A stretch of 41,647 nucleotides of DNA from Flavimaricola sp. (GCA_029255105.1 JAQWWH010000086.1:1-41647); one strand, 5' to 3'; positions 25,441 to 33,651 are shown, numbered from the stretch's first letter. Program-made: numbers and translations. Notes: generated by a model not told the origin, from the letters alone.

Positions 25441-26124
25441 TCAGTCGTCGAAGTCCAGGTTGTTGAGAGCCTCGTGGATGTCGTTGTAGTCGGCCACGGA
25501 GGAGACCTTCTCCTCGGCCTCGGGGGCTTCGTCTGAGGCTTCTGTTTTTACCTCGGTCTTCTTCATGACCTTGGCTTGTTCCTCGGCTGCTGCCAGCTTC
25601 TCGGAGCGCTTGGCCACGGGGGCTGCCTCGGCCTTGTTCTCGTTCTCGCTGGTGGTCGAGCCGGTCACACCGGTGATGTTCCCGATGGTCTCTGCCTCGT
25701 CCACGAGCACCTGTTCGATCTCGGCCAGTTCGTTTTCTTCGACGAAGCGCACGGCTTTGAAAGTCAGGGCAGGGTGGGCAACGCTGTAGTCAAACCCGAT
25801 CTTGGTGATGACATGCTGCGGTTCTACGCCACGCTTGGCGAGCTGCGAACCATAAGAGCCAAGGGTCTTGAGCGACGCGGCCGGGACGCGGACCAGCATC
25901 GGATCGTTGACCTGACCGGCTGGCGCGATAGCCAGGCGCATGCTGTCTGTGCAGGCTTTGTACCCCATGGCGCGAAGCACGCGCGTCTCTTCCATCCGGT
26001 GAGGCACCGCGATGTACGGTACGCCTTTGACGGTGAAGGACTTGGCGGCGGGGATCGTGTTGATGAGTCGTTCGGGGTTACGCGACTTTAAAACCAGTGC
26101 CTTCTTTTGCGGCCATACCAACAT
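25441..26124 (-). CDS. Chimeric phage protein (helicase start joined to another phage protein)
   Basis: A protein of 227 residues with a near-perfect ribosome site (GGAGGTGATC) before the ATG at 26124. Residues 1-57 (with SRNPERLINTIPAAKSFTVKG and AVPHRMEETRVLRAMGYKA) resemble the N-terminus of phage superfamily II helicases. From about residue 58 the sequence changes to an unrelated part (LVRVPAASLKTLGSYGSQLA, then HPALTFKAVRFVEENELAEI) and ends in a highly acidic tail ending LNNLDFDD. Acidic tails are typical of phage single-strand binding proteins, but that is only an inference. The join looks like an in-frame deletion between two genes. Confidence 0.55.
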   Translation of the reverse strand: MLVWPQKKALVLKSRNPERLINTIPAAKSFTVKGVPYIAVPHRMEETRVLRAMGYKACTDSMRLAIAPAGQVNDPMLVRVPAASLKTLGSYGSQLAKRGVEPQHVITKIGFDYSVAHPALTFKAVRFVEENELAEIEQVLVDEAETIGNITGVTGSTTSENENKAEAAPVAKRSEKLAAAEEQAKVMKKTEVKTEASDEAPEAEEKVSSVADYNDIHEALNNLDFDD

Positions 26125-26227
26125 TCTTGATCACCTCCAGTTTGTGGCTGTCGTCTGTCCCGATACCTCGTGCTTGGTAGGAGATAAGAAACGCGATGCA
26201 GCAGGCTGCGTGCCAGGTGTGAGGCAT
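26078..26227 (-). CDS. Small phage-type ORF overlapping the next gene
   Basis: An open frame of 49 codons (MPHTWHAACCIAFLISYQAR to FKVA) that overlaps the next gene by 47 bases and contains that gene's strong ribosome site. The frame stays open upstream to about 26285, close to an IS481-type remnant, so it may be the 3' end of a longer gene cut by that insertion. No family is recognised. Confidence 0.4.
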   Translation of the reverse strand: MPHTWHAACCIAFLISYQARGIGTDDSHKLEVIKNVGMAAKEGTGFKVA

Positions 26228-26299
26228 GCCGGTCTTCTTGGCAGTGTGGTTCAGCAAAACTACTGTTGAGACTGAGACAGGTCATGGAAACTTGTTGCG

Positions 26300-26724
26300 C
26301 CTTTGGGCGGCGGCGCTCGCGGCCGTAACCTCAAAACAGCGACCCTGCCTGATGTGCTACGGCAAGGCTTACACCGACTGGCTGTTCGGTTTGCACAAGC
26401 GCGGCCACGGGCTAGCACGCGTTCGACCAGCTCAGTGCGGATCTCGGCAACAAGCATCGTCTCACGCCACCAGGCCGACCGGAGAAAAATGGCATAGTCC
26501 CATGGTTCATCGCTCGGATCGAGGACTTCCCGCAAAGCCATCGGTTCCAGAGCGGTGAGGAGCTTGAGCAGACTATCCTGCGTTATGTCTCGCTCTGTAT
26601 TCAGCAGCTGCCGCAGTCAGCATTGGCATCCAGAACGCCCTTGCGGGCGATGAAGGACTGGCACAAAATCAGACCTGAGCTGTTCAAGAAACAGCCATAC
26701 TACCTCACGGGATGTGACAGTTAG
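26300..26724 (+). pseudogene. IS481-family transposase, C-terminal remnant
   Basis: Two plus-strand frames together give the second half of an IS481-type transposase. CYGKAYTDWLFGLHKRGHG comes first; after a frameshift near 26410 follow AFDQLSADLGNKHRLTPPGR, RIEDFPQSHRFQSGEELEQT and AMKDWHKIRPELFKKQPYY, ending LTGCDS at the TAG of 26722. A stop codon at the frameshift, and changed residues where NGMVERFNGR is expected (NGIVPWFIAR), show it is dead. The terminal TCACGGGATGTGACA (26705-26719) is probably the element's end. The N-terminal half is missing. Confidence 0.72.
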
Positions 26725-27329
26725 GGCTGAGTAGCTCCAGGGTTTGGTAAGTTCCAATTAGGCAATTTCCCCTCGTTAATTTCGGTGTCGATCTGATCCC
26801 AAAACTCAGCCAGGCGTTTGACCCGATCTTCGGCGGGGAGGCGGCCATTCTTGTACTGCTTACGATGCGCCTCAAGAAAATCTAGTCGTTGTTTTGCCCA
26901 CTGGTGTTCTAGTTTCGCCATCCACTGCATGCGCTGCATGAACGGTATTTCGTCGTACAATTCTTCCGCTTTTGCGACAGCACGGTCCATTCGTTCACGT
27001 CGCTGCTGCTGAATGTATCGACCGTTTATGCGCCGGTAAACTTTTTGTACTTCTTTGTACGCTGCACTGTTCCTGTCAAATCTGTCCCGCAAACCTACAA
27101 GGTATTCTGTGAAGGCCTCAATGTTTGATGCGTAAGTTTCAATCAGGGGCCGCATGAATGCATGCGCTTTCGGCAGCAAAAACGTAATAGGTTTTTCTTC
27201 TTGGGACTTTTTGTGCTCCTGTGCGTAAGACTGCATGTGCTTATCCGCGACTGACAGCCATTCGCCTAACTTGCCAGGGTTGCGGAGCAGAGTGTCTGTG
27301 CACTTGGTTAGGTCTCCATCTTCGCCCAA
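26721..27329 (-). CDS. Phage-type protein of unknown function
   Basis: A protein of 202 residues, largely helical and charged (for example RRINGRYIQQQRRERMDRAV and KAEELYDEIPFMQRM). There is no signal peptide or membrane segment. The start is a TTG at 27329 with AAGGAG about 10 bases upstream. It lies among replication-type phage genes on the same strand, and its last codons abut an IS481 end, so its true C-terminus may have been altered. I do not recognise the family. Confidence 0.6.
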   Translation of the reverse strand: MGEDGDLTKCTDTLLRNPGKLGEWLSVADKHMQSYAQEHKKSQEEKPITFLLPKAHAFMRPLIETYASNIEAFTEYLVGLRDRFDRNSAAYKEVQKVYRRINGRYIQQQRRERMDRAVAKAEELYDEIPFMQRMQWMAKLEHQWAKQRLDFLEAHRKQYKNGRLPAEDRVKRLAEFWDQIDTEINEGKLPNWNLPNPGATQP

Positions 27330-27458
27330 GGTTTTTGTCTCCTTCTATGTGGTTACGTGTATGTGACATCATATGTCTTCAATTGCATGTATATTTTCGC
27401 ATGGAAGGTTACTGCATCGCGGCGGTCGATACTCTTCAAGTTGGGCGCTGTCACCTGA

Positions 27459-27701
27459 CTATCGATGGGTCACTGCTTGCGTGCATGCTTTGTCCAGATA
27501 GAGCTGCGGGCACGAGCGGGTGTCGGCTGTCGACACGAGCTGAATACCATATCGGTCGTAGTGCTTGCGTTGGTCCGGGGCCGGGGAGCGGGTGAGAATA
27601 ACCTCGCCAGTTTCAAACTCCACAAACGGGCCGTGGTCGTTGTGGAAGCACTGGTAGTGATCCCAGCGCTTTTTGCTGTGGTTGAACTCGAACTGTTTCA
27701 T
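27459..27701 (-). CDS. Small phage-type protein, likely separately translated
   Basis: An ATG at 27701 with AAGGA 7 bases upstream opens a frame of 80 residues (MKQFEFNHSKKRWDHYQCFH onward). It overlaps, by ATGA, the stop codon of the interrupted frame upstream, a common phage gene junction. Read alone it is a plausible small gene; the longer frame that contains it is probably a deletion artefact. No family is recognised. Confidence 0.5.
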   Translation of the reverse strand: MKQFEFNHSKKRWDHYQCFHNDHGPFVEFETGEVILTRSPAPDQRKHYDRYGIQLVSTADTRSCPQLYLDKACTQAVTHR

Positions 27702-28424
27702 GCTGCTAGTCCTTCTACTTTGATGACCTCGCCCCATGAGAAGTCGTCGTGATGAGTCGTGAGCCACACGGTATCGTGCTGGCTGGTGAACAGGGTCGAT
27801 ACCGAACTTGGACCGGATTTCGTCCGCCGCCGGGTAGTCGTCAGGGTTGGCAAGGGCAGGGTTGCCTTTGGCCGCTGCGATCTTTGTCAGGCGATCCAAG
27901 TCGGCTTGCACCTCGAAGTCCCAGTTGGCGGCAAGGTCGTCGGCCGCAGCCAGCGCATCGTCGATCAGCACACGCAGCTTGGCCGTGAACTCGAAGTAGT
28001 AGTCGATGCTCAGCATACGCACGCCAGTGCCCCACGGCACCGTGTTGTCGTTGAAGTAGGTGCGCACGTCAGAGAACTTGCTGATGGTCTGGCGGACCCG
28101 GTTGCTGCGGCCCTCGAACAGGTGCTTGTTCACGTTGCCCGCGCCGTATGCACGGCTCTCGGCCTCGTCCAACTTATATGGCGAATACATGCTGCGCTTG
28201 AGCTGAACCAACACGGCCTTCTCGTCGAGACCTTTGATCTTGATGGTCTGGCGAACCAGTGGTGCAGCAGCTTCGGCAACGTGTGTCCACGTGTTAACAG
28301 ATTGATCTTCGTCGACGTCGCCCAGCGAAATTTCGTCGAGCGCAGCGACGGGGGCCGATGAGTCGTCACCGAACAAGGCGCGAAGCTCTGCATCCAGTGT
28401 CTCGTTGGTCTGTGCGATGTTCAA
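27459..28424 (-). CDS. Phage-type protein with a fused C-terminal part
   Basis: The frame encodes 321 residues. Residues 1-211 (with KAVLVQLKRSMYSPYKLDEA, DNTVPWGTGVRMLSIDYYFE and NPDDYPAADEIRSKFGID) look like one conserved phage early protein of unknown role. After FGIDP the sequence (VHQPARYRVAHDSSRRLL) has no such character. Another minus-strand frame over the same bases reads VWLTTHHDDFSWGEVIKVEG and ends on the TGA overlapping an internal ATG at 27701. This suggests a deletion joined the early gene, out of frame, to the 3' end of a second gene; the frame then runs by chance into a small downstream gene. Confidence 0.5.
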   Translation of the reverse strand: MNIAQTNETLDAELRALFGDDSSAPVAALDEISLGDVDEDQSVNTWTHVAEAAAPLVRQTIKIKGLDEKAVLVQLKRSMYSPYKLDEAESRAYGAGNVNKHLFEGRSNRVRQTISKFSDVRTYFNDNTVPWGTGVRMLSIDYYFEFTAKLRVLIDDALAAADDLAANWDFEVQADLDRLTKIAAAKGNPALANPDDYPAADEIRSKFGIDPVHQPARYRVAHDSSRRLLMGRGHQSRRTSSMKQFEFNHSKKRWDHYQCFHNDHGPFVEFETGEVILTRSPAPDQRKHYDRYGIQLVSTADTRSCPQLYLDKACTQAVTHR

Positions 28425-28519
28425 GCAGCTTGCTCGGCCACAGACGCCACTTGGCGCAAAACGCTTGTCCAGCGGGAAAATCAGGCGATCTTGACGTCAT
28501 ACGGCAGGCCACTTGGGGA

Positions 28520-29437
28520 ATGTCGGTTTTAGGGTTGGGCGATTTGCAAAAGTCTTCTTCTTTTGGTGTCGGTCTAGCTCTGGCGGGCGCACTTGTGTTA
28601 ACGCCGGACGCTCTTCTCATACGCATTTCTGGGATGTCCACATTCCAGATGCTAGGATGGAGAGGTCTTGGCCTGGGACTTATCTTTATTCTCGCATGGG
28701 TGCTTACTAGTCGCGACAGACAGTCCGATTTTGCTATGGTCGGTACCAGTGCCGCGATCGTAGTGATCGTATGCCAAGTGGTTAATACGACACTTTTCCC
28801 CATGGGCATCGCGATTGCACCGGTTGCGACAGTGCTGCTGGGTGTCGCTACTGTGCCAGTCTGGTCCGCGTTGCTGGCACAATGGCTGTACGGCGAGATA
28901 ACATCACGCGCGACATGGATCGCCATAGCGCTGGTCATCGTTGGTTTGACGTTGGCTGTGACAGACAAGGGCGAGGCCGCTCTTGACGCGAACGCACTGG
29001 CAGGTGCGGCTTGCGGGCTTGGGGTTGCGTTTGCTCTCGCTCTGACGTTCGTCACGCTGCGCCATCACGCCACCATTCCGCTATTTCTCGTCGTCGGATT
29101 GGGCTCACTGACGTCGGGCACCTCGGGCTTGCTTATCGTTGGTCCTGCACAGATGACGGAGGGTACAGTTTGGGCCATTCTCGTCTGCGCTTTGCTGATC
29201 CTGCCATTGTCATTTTTTGCACTGAACGAAGCGTCCCGCCACACTGCCGCTGCCAATGTTAGCTTGCTGCTGTTGCTGGAAACTGTTCTCGCACCACTTT
29301 GGGTTTGGCTTGGTACCGGCGAAGCGCCCTCGCGGCGCATGATGGCCGGTGGCGCGGTGGTAGTGGTGACGCTCGCGATGTATATACTCAGCACGCAGCG
29401 TGCTCAAAGCCGGGTATCCCGCGGTCCCACAAAATAG
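28520..29437 (+). CDS. DMT-superfamily (EamA-type) transporter
   Basis: Membrane protein of 305 residues with about ten helices in two repeated halves of five, the EamA drug/metabolite arrangement. The second half contains LPLSFFALNEASRHTAAANVS followed by LLLLLETVLAPLWVWLGTGEAPS, a typical EamA helix 9 region. The start at 28520 is chosen because upstream in-frame ATGs fall within the coding sequence of the convergent-side phage gene; its ribosome site is weak. The substrate is unknown. It ends 8 bases before a truncated TauE-type gene and may once have formed an operon with it. Confidence 0.85.
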   Translation: MSVLGLGDLQKSSSFGVGLALAGALVLTPDALLIRISGMSTFQMLGWRGLGLGLIFILAWVLTSRDRQSDFAMVGTSAAIVVIVCQVVNTTLFPMGIAIAPVATVLLGVATVPVWSALLAQWLYGEITSRATWIAIALVIVGLTLAVTDKGEAALDANALAGAACGLGVAFALALTFVTLRHHATIPLFLVVGLGSLTSGTSGLLIVGPAQMTEGTVWAILVCALLILPLSFFALNEASRHTAAANVSLLLLLETVLAPLWVWLGTGEAPSRRMMAGGAVVVVTLAMYILSTQRAQSRVSRGPTK

Positions 29438-29445
29438 AAGCAATC

Positions 29446-29604
29446 ATGACTTACGCAGATATTTTATTACAGTTTGGCTCCGGTCTCTTGGCAGGTGCAA
29501 TCAATGCGCTTGCCGGGGGCGGGACGATTTTCACGTTCTCGGCACTCGTGGCGATCGGGCTGCCTGTCGTGACGGCCAATGCGACTCAAAGGAAGCCAAA
29601 CTAA
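29446..29604 (+). pseudogene. TauE/SafE-family permease, N-terminal fragment
   Basis: The frame begins MTYADILLQFGSGLLAGAIN and continues with ALAGGGTIFTFSALVAIGLP, the start of TauE/SafE anion-exporter permeases, but stops after 52 codons where about 250 are expected. The family sequence breaks off at TANAT (about 29586) and the next 36 bases resemble an insertion-sequence end. The rest of the gene is not found nearby. Confidence 0.75.
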
Positions 29605-29620
29605 ATCACGGGATGTGACA
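29585..29620. repeat. Solo insertion-sequence end (IS481-type)
   Basis: TCACGGGATGTGACA at 29606-29620 is identical to the end of the IS481-type remnant at 26705-26719 and has the same orientation. Here it is preceded by only about 20 bases of foreign sequence before the TauE fragment, so just one terminus of the element is left. Confidence 0.5.
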
Positions 29621-29825
29621 CTTATGTCGACGAAGACGTAGGTGAACTTGGTTCTGTTGCGGAGTTGAACTTATATGACTGCCATAGAGATGTTATCTTT
29701 GCACAATAAACGATGTATTATGCGGGAAAAGACCCTCGCGCTGAGGAGCCTCGGTTTATAAATAAAACTACGCCAACAAAAATTTTAGGATTCCCTCCAG
29801 AATACGCATTTTTATTATTCCGACA

Positions 29826-30953
29826 GTCTTTGTTGCGCAAATCGTTCTGAGGTTGAGTTTCCCCTTACCCCAAACGGTTTCAGCCTACAGCGACGGTACT
29901 TGGTATGGCTCTTTTGCACAAATCCCAAGAGGGATTCATCTTGTGAATCCAGCGTGGTACCTGGGATGCATGAGCAGACCGACACCACCGACCTATAAGA
30001 CCAAAAACTGGCCAGCCTATAACGAAGTGTTCAAGCGCCGGGGTTCGCTGACGATTTGGTTCGACCCTGAGATGATCTGGGATGCCGTGCCGACAGGCAG
30101 GCGTGGCCGCCAACAGAGCTATAGCGACGCCGCCATACAGACTTGCCTCTCGATGAAAATGCTGTTCGGCATGGCGCTCCGGCAGACGACCGGGTTCGTC
30201 GAGAGCCTGCTGCGGCTGGTCGGTCTGAACTGGACGGTGCCGGACTTCAGCACGCTGAGCCACCGCCAAAAGACCCTGGCCGTCAACACCCCCTACCGCG
30301 GGTCGAAGGGCCCGCTGCACCTGTTAATCGAAAACAGGGATCAAGGTGGAGGGCGAAGGCGAGTGACACGCCCGCAAGCATGGTGGTCCCAAGCGGCGCG
30401 TCTGGCGCAAGATCCACTTGGGGATTGATAAGGAAACGCTGGAGGTTCGGGCCGTGGACATCACAGGGAGCCACATCGGTGATGCACCAGTCTTACCCGA
30501 CCTGCTCAACCAGATCCAGGCGGACGAGCAGATCGACAGCGTCACCGCCGACGGTGCCTACGAAACACGTAAATGCCACGACGCCATTGCCGACCGCGGT
30601 GCCCATGCCGTTATCCCGCCCCGTAAGAACGCGAAGCCCTGGAAGACCATCACCGCCGGAGCCGTGGCGCGAAACGAGGCCCTGCGCGCGGCGAAATACC
30701 TGGGCCGCGCGCTCTGGCGACGATGGAGCGGATACCACCGCCGAAGCCGCGTCGAGACAAAGATGCATTCTGTGAAGTTGCTGGGCCAGCGGCTCATGGC
30801 GCGGGACTTCGACCGACAGGTCGCCGAGCTCCAGGTCCGCATCGCCGTCCTAAACGGCTACACCGCGCTCGGCATAACCGTCACGGGATCCGTGGGATAA
30901 TTCCGTCCGGGGAAAGGGAAACTCGGCCATAACCCGAATTGTGCAACAGAGCC
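29826..30953 (+). mobile_element. IS5-family insertion sequence
   Basis: The element is 1128 bases with imperfect inverted repeats of about 50 bases. The left end starts GTCTTTGTTGCGCAAATCG. The right end, read inward, starts GGCTCTGTTGCACAATTCG, and both continue with a shared GAGTTTCCC segment. It contains a broken IS5-type transposase gene. No target-site duplication is visible (CGACA before, GATGC after). The right end borders an interrupted IS481-type gene, so insertion there was followed by loss of neighbouring DNA. The roughly 200 bases to its left (29621-29825) are AT-rich and show no gene. Confidence 0.82.
29970..30900 (+). pseudogene. IS5-family transposase, inactivated
   Basis: The first frame (MSRPTPPTYKTKNWPAYNEV to about 30325) and the second frame (from GIDKETLEVRAVDITGSHIG at 30421 to TAA at 30900) together match one IS5-type DDE transposase. 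Between them, a loss of about two bases near 30333 changes the frame. In the restored frame, TGA stands where TGG is expected (about 30361). Later catalytic-domain segments such as SVTADGAYETRKCHDAI and YHRRSRVETKMHSVKLLGQR are intact. Frame shift plus stop make it nonfunctional. Confidence 0.85.
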
Positions 30954-31413
30954 GATGCGCACAAAAACCCAGCGTGTGGCCCTGTCGATGGCAACAAAGA
31001 GGTAACGCCGCCGGTCCTCATCGGCCATCTGCGACAAATATTTGATGTCGGTATGCAGATAGCCCGGCTCATATGCCTTGAAGGAACTGTGTGTCGGCGT
31101 GGCTTCTTTCGGCTTCAGCGCTCGCAGGTTGCCCACGCCATGACGGCGCATGCAGCGATCAAGACCGGACCGCGAAACATGTGAGTTCAAGAACTCGCGC
31201 ACCACGGCAAGCAAGTCATCCAAAGGCAAAAGCAGGGTCGTTCGCAATGTGACAGCCACAGCTTCTTGCGCAGGGCTCAATGTTGTCTGAAGCCGATGCG
31301 GTGTGCTCCGATATCCCGTAGCGTGCCACCATCCATGCCGGATCTGTGCTCGCCTGGATCGCGGCCCTGATCTTCGGCGTCGTCGTCGCCTGCTTGTGAA
31401 GAGAAATCAGCAT
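30954..31413 (-). pseudogene. IS481-family transposase, N-terminal half
   Basis: Starting at the ATG of 31413, one frame reads MLISLHKQATTTPKIRAAIQ and on to YGISEHTA. A second frame then continues HRLQTTLSPAQEAVAV, SRSGLDRCMRRHGVGNLRAL and RRYLFVAIDRATRWVFVRIG, ending at the IS5 junction. About 20 codons of the helix-turn-helix region are missing at the frame change near 31300. The catalytic C-terminal half has been lost. Confidence 0.78.
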
Positions 31414-31520
31414 GTCACATTCCCGTCCCGAACCGCGCGCAAGATCAATTGTGCCATGAAAAGTGCAGATCGGCGAAGGTCTATGAGATCATCCGGGATG
31501 GAACAATTAGTGATGGAACA
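30954..31520 (-). mobile_element. IS481-family element, 5' remnant cut by IS5
   Basis: This stretch holds the N-terminal half of an IS481-type transposase on the minus strand and the DNA upstream of it. The outer end is probably near 31520, where, read on the minus strand, TGTTCCATCACTAATTG begins and TGTTCCATC repeats 16 bases on. The inner end stops exactly at the IS5 terminus (30953). The outer boundary is an estimate. Confidence 0.6.
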
Positions 31521-31654
31521 GCTAACTTCGGTTTCAGGATTTCCAAATTGTGCTTCGTTGTTCAGCGTGCAAGAAAACCAGCGCACAGGACATCCCGATA
31601 CGCTTGGAAATAATTTTGCAACGCTGTCGCCTATCAATTTCAGGACACGATATC

Positions 31655-32596
31655 ATGGTAGATGGAACGGATCGCGCATTTGTTGGAAATCAACCGTATG
31701 GGATGGGGTATGAACCCACCTATAGCGGCGCAAACAGCCTGTTTCGCAGGCAATATTCCCGTGACCTCGAAGGTGTCGATATGGTGGCCTGGGGCGTCAC
31801 CTATGACCTGAGCGTTACTAACCGCCCTGGCTGTCGTTTTGGCCCGCGCGGCATTCGTGCGGCTTCAACCAATGTCGCCTGGGACGGGGGCCCGTGGTTC
31901 TGGGATTTCGACCCGTTCGAAAAACTGCTGATGGTGGATTACGGCGATTGTTCCTATGATCCCGGCTTCCCTTTGGACATCCATGACAACATCTACAAAG
32001 AAGCCAAAAGCATTCTGAACTCGGGCGCCTTTCTGCTGACCATGGGCGGGGATCATTCGATCACGGAACCAATCCTCAAGGCGCAGGTAGAACGCCATGG
32101 GCCAATATCCCTTATCCAGATCGACGCGCATTCCGACACCTGGGAGGAAGAGCCGCGCCGGTTCGATCATGGCTCGATGTTCTATCACGCCGCCAAGGAA
32201 GGCATAATTGACGCCGAACACTCCATTCAGGCGGGGCTGCGGACGTTCAACGCCAAATCGCACGGCTACAATCGCCTGACGGCTGAGTTTGTGCATGAAC
32301 AGGGTGTGGATGCGACAGTTGCAAAGATCAAAGAGGTTGTGGGCGACCGGCCAGCCTATCTGACCTTTGACATCGATGCGCTTGATCCGGCCTTTGCGCC
32401 GGGAACCGGCACGCCGGTGTGCGGCGGACTGAGCACCTGGCAGGCCATATCGTTGATCCGCAAGCTGGGCGGCGTGAACCTGATCAGTGCGGATGTGGTC
32501 GAGGTTTCTCCGCCATTTGACCACGCCGAAATCACCGCGCTGGCCGGGGCGACATTGCTGCTGGAAATGACCTGTCTGGTGGCGTCGCAGAAGTAA
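31655..32596 (+). CDS. Ureohydrolase (agmatinase/arginase family)
   Basis: Enzyme of 313 residues that hydrolyses a guanidino compound to urea and an amine. All binuclear manganese ligands are in place: His134 (GGDHS), Asp157, His159 and Asp161 (IDAHSDTW), Asp239 and Asp241 (FDIDALDP). The length and motifs fit agmatinases, guanidinobutyrases and related amidinohydrolases; which substrate is used cannot be told. The start at 31655 has AGGA 10 bases upstream. It stands alone, between insertion-sequence remnants and about 1 kb before the peptide transporter operon. Confidence 0.9.
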   Translation: MVDGTDRAFVGNQPYGMGYEPTYSGANSLFRRQYSRDLEGVDMVAWGVTYDLSVTNRPGCRFGPRGIRAASTNVAWDGGPWFWDFDPFEKLLMVDYGDCSYDPGFPLDIHDNIYKEAKSILNSGAFLLTMGGDHSITEPILKAQVERHGPISLIQIDAHSDTWEEEPRRFDHGSMFYHAAKEGIIDAEHSIQAGLRTFNAKSHGYNRLTAEFVHEQGVDATVAKIKEVVGDRPAYLTFDIDALDPAFAPGTGTPVCGGLSTWQAISLIRKLGGVNLISADVVEVSPPFDHAEITALAGATLLLEMTCLVASQK

Positions 32597-32724
32597 GGCC
32601 AGTCACGCATCCCGGCCAAGATACGGCGTTAGCAGAGAAAACAGTCTGAAAGGCGTTTGTTTATGTATTATCTGAGGGGATGCGCCATGTGGCGCATATT
32701 GTTTTAAACATGCACGATTAGTTC

Positions 32725-32990
32725 ATAAGCGGTCGCGGGCTCGCTTATTCAACTCGATTGTCTGACCTGCGATGCCATGCCTGAATGGGATTGGTGCGGG
32801 AGTTTCGCGAAGGCGACGAAAGGGGAGCCTAGCCGGGCCTACTGGGCATACATATGGACCAGTGGTCAGCTGCGCTGACCGGATGACATCAAGGCCAGGA
32901 TCGTTGCTGAGGGTCTGCAGTTGGGTGTGACTGTGAATGAAGTTCCGGCGCATTGCGGGCTTTGGGCGAAACAGTTGTCGGAGGGTAGAA
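32725..32990 (+). mobile_element. IS66-type element, left-end remnant with broken tnpA
   Basis: ATAAGCG at 32725 corresponds to the IS66 terminal GTAAGCG. Exactly 85 bases later a tnpA frame begins, with AAG in place of ATG (32810). It reads KATKGEPSRAYWAYIWTSGQ, then a TGA stop, then PDDIKARIVAEGLQLGVTVN and a degenerate helix-turn-helix end near 32988. The same 85-base spacing separates GTAAGCG and the tnpA ATG in the element at the right edge of the window. GCGGGAGTTTCGCGA precedes both tnpA starts. The rest of the element is gone. Confidence 0.68.
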
Positions 32991-33100
32991 TTTATACTAT
33001 TTTTTAGGCTTGTTTTGTGTGCTGATCAACATGACGGCTGCTGTTTCGCGCCGATCGTGGTACCGAACTGTGGCGGTGGTGTCCAAGTGCTAGCTATTGC

Positions 33101-33313
33101 GTGGCAGCCAGCAAAACAGGACAGATCATCCCCTGGAGGCGGCGGCGCGCCGTCCTCGTGGTCGCGATAAGCTGGCTGACCGGTTGCGCTAATGCAGGTT
33201 CTGAAACCGGCGGCTTGGGAGGGTGTCCTCCGGTCATGGAATATTGCAGGAAGCTCCAGGCGCTGGTCGTTGAAGGGGTAGTGGCGCTACCCGAGGATGT
33301 GCCTTTTTGTTGA
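33101..33313 (+). pseudogene. Truncated lysis-type lipoprotein (Rz1/o-spanin-like)
   Basis: A GTG-started frame of 70 residues. A basic N-terminus (WRRRR) and hydrophobic stretch lead to the lipobox LTGC, followed by CPPVMEYCRKLQALVVEGVV and ALPEDV. The CPPxxxYxxxxQ...ALPE pattern is what I know from Rz1-like spanin proteins of alphaproteobacterial prophages. The usual rear part (about 20-30 residues with DYxxMRxQ) is missing. It is probably debris of a lost prophage. Identification is by pattern only. The 338 bases after it (33314-33651) show only the ribosome site of the next gene. Confidence 0.4.
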
Positions 33314-33639
33314 ATGGTTGGCAGAATTTTTCCACATCCTGCGCGACGCAGCGACCCCTCCAAAATCGAAACACCTACACGCATGCCTATGACGCCGCTG
33401 TCGCAAAATGGCGCGAATCTCTTGCCGCCTGAGACCAAAGTAAAATATCGGCTGCGATACTCTGGTTCGCGCTGGCTTGACAGCAAAAGGAAACTTATTG
33501 TCAGGTCCAAAGTGAAATGTCAGACATATGACATTGGGTCGAATCAGACGCTCTGCGTGCTCGATAGTTGTGCCTTCTTTGGTGAGAAAAGTGGGCAGAG
33601 CTGAAGTGACCTGAAAGGAACAAGAAGCCAGCTTCAACT

Positions 33640-33645
33640 AGGAGG
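33640..33645 (+). promoter_or_regulatory. Strong ribosome site for the transporter operon
   Basis: AGGAGG, a perfect anti-16S match, lies 6 bases before the ATG at 33652. It sets the start of the binding-protein gene and predicts high translation of that subunit. Confidence 0.75.
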
Positions 33646-33651
33646 AAAGAC

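Larger units (their letters stand above)
21622..28424. mobile_element. Defective phage-like integrated element at tRNA-Val
   Basis: The element starts at the 3' end of tRNA-Val(UAC). It carries, all on the minus strand, a tyrosine integrase, a short integrase-linked protein, a dCMP deaminase fragment, an AEP primase, a helicase remnant and several phage-type proteins. At least four coding regions show deletion fusions or frameshifts, and an IS481-type remnant sits within it. No capsid, tail, terminase or packaging genes are present, so it cannot form particles by itself. The right boundary is set by the last phage-type gene; no copy of the tRNA 3' end was found to mark attR. Confidence 0.75.

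Noticed and set aside
27365..27377. Palindrome GACATCATATGTC upstream of the 202-residue phage gene
   Set aside because: Short 5-base arms in an AT-rich gap; no second copy was found, so it is not better than chance.
28425..28519. Expected attR for the tRNA-Val element
   Set aside because: No copy of the tRNA 3' end (GGGTTCGAGTCCCTCATCACC) could be found here or elsewhere to the right, so no right attachment site is claimed.
31400..31420. TGTCACATTCCCGT near the IS481 start as an inverted copy of the TCACGGGATGTGACA end
   Set aside because: It overlaps the transposase start codon, lies inside the element and carries an extra base, so it is more likely coincidence than a terminus.
33314..33604. 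Plus-strand open frame of 96 codons before the transporter operon
   Set aside because: No ribosome site, no recognisable motif and a composition unlike the neighbouring genes; probably noncoding.
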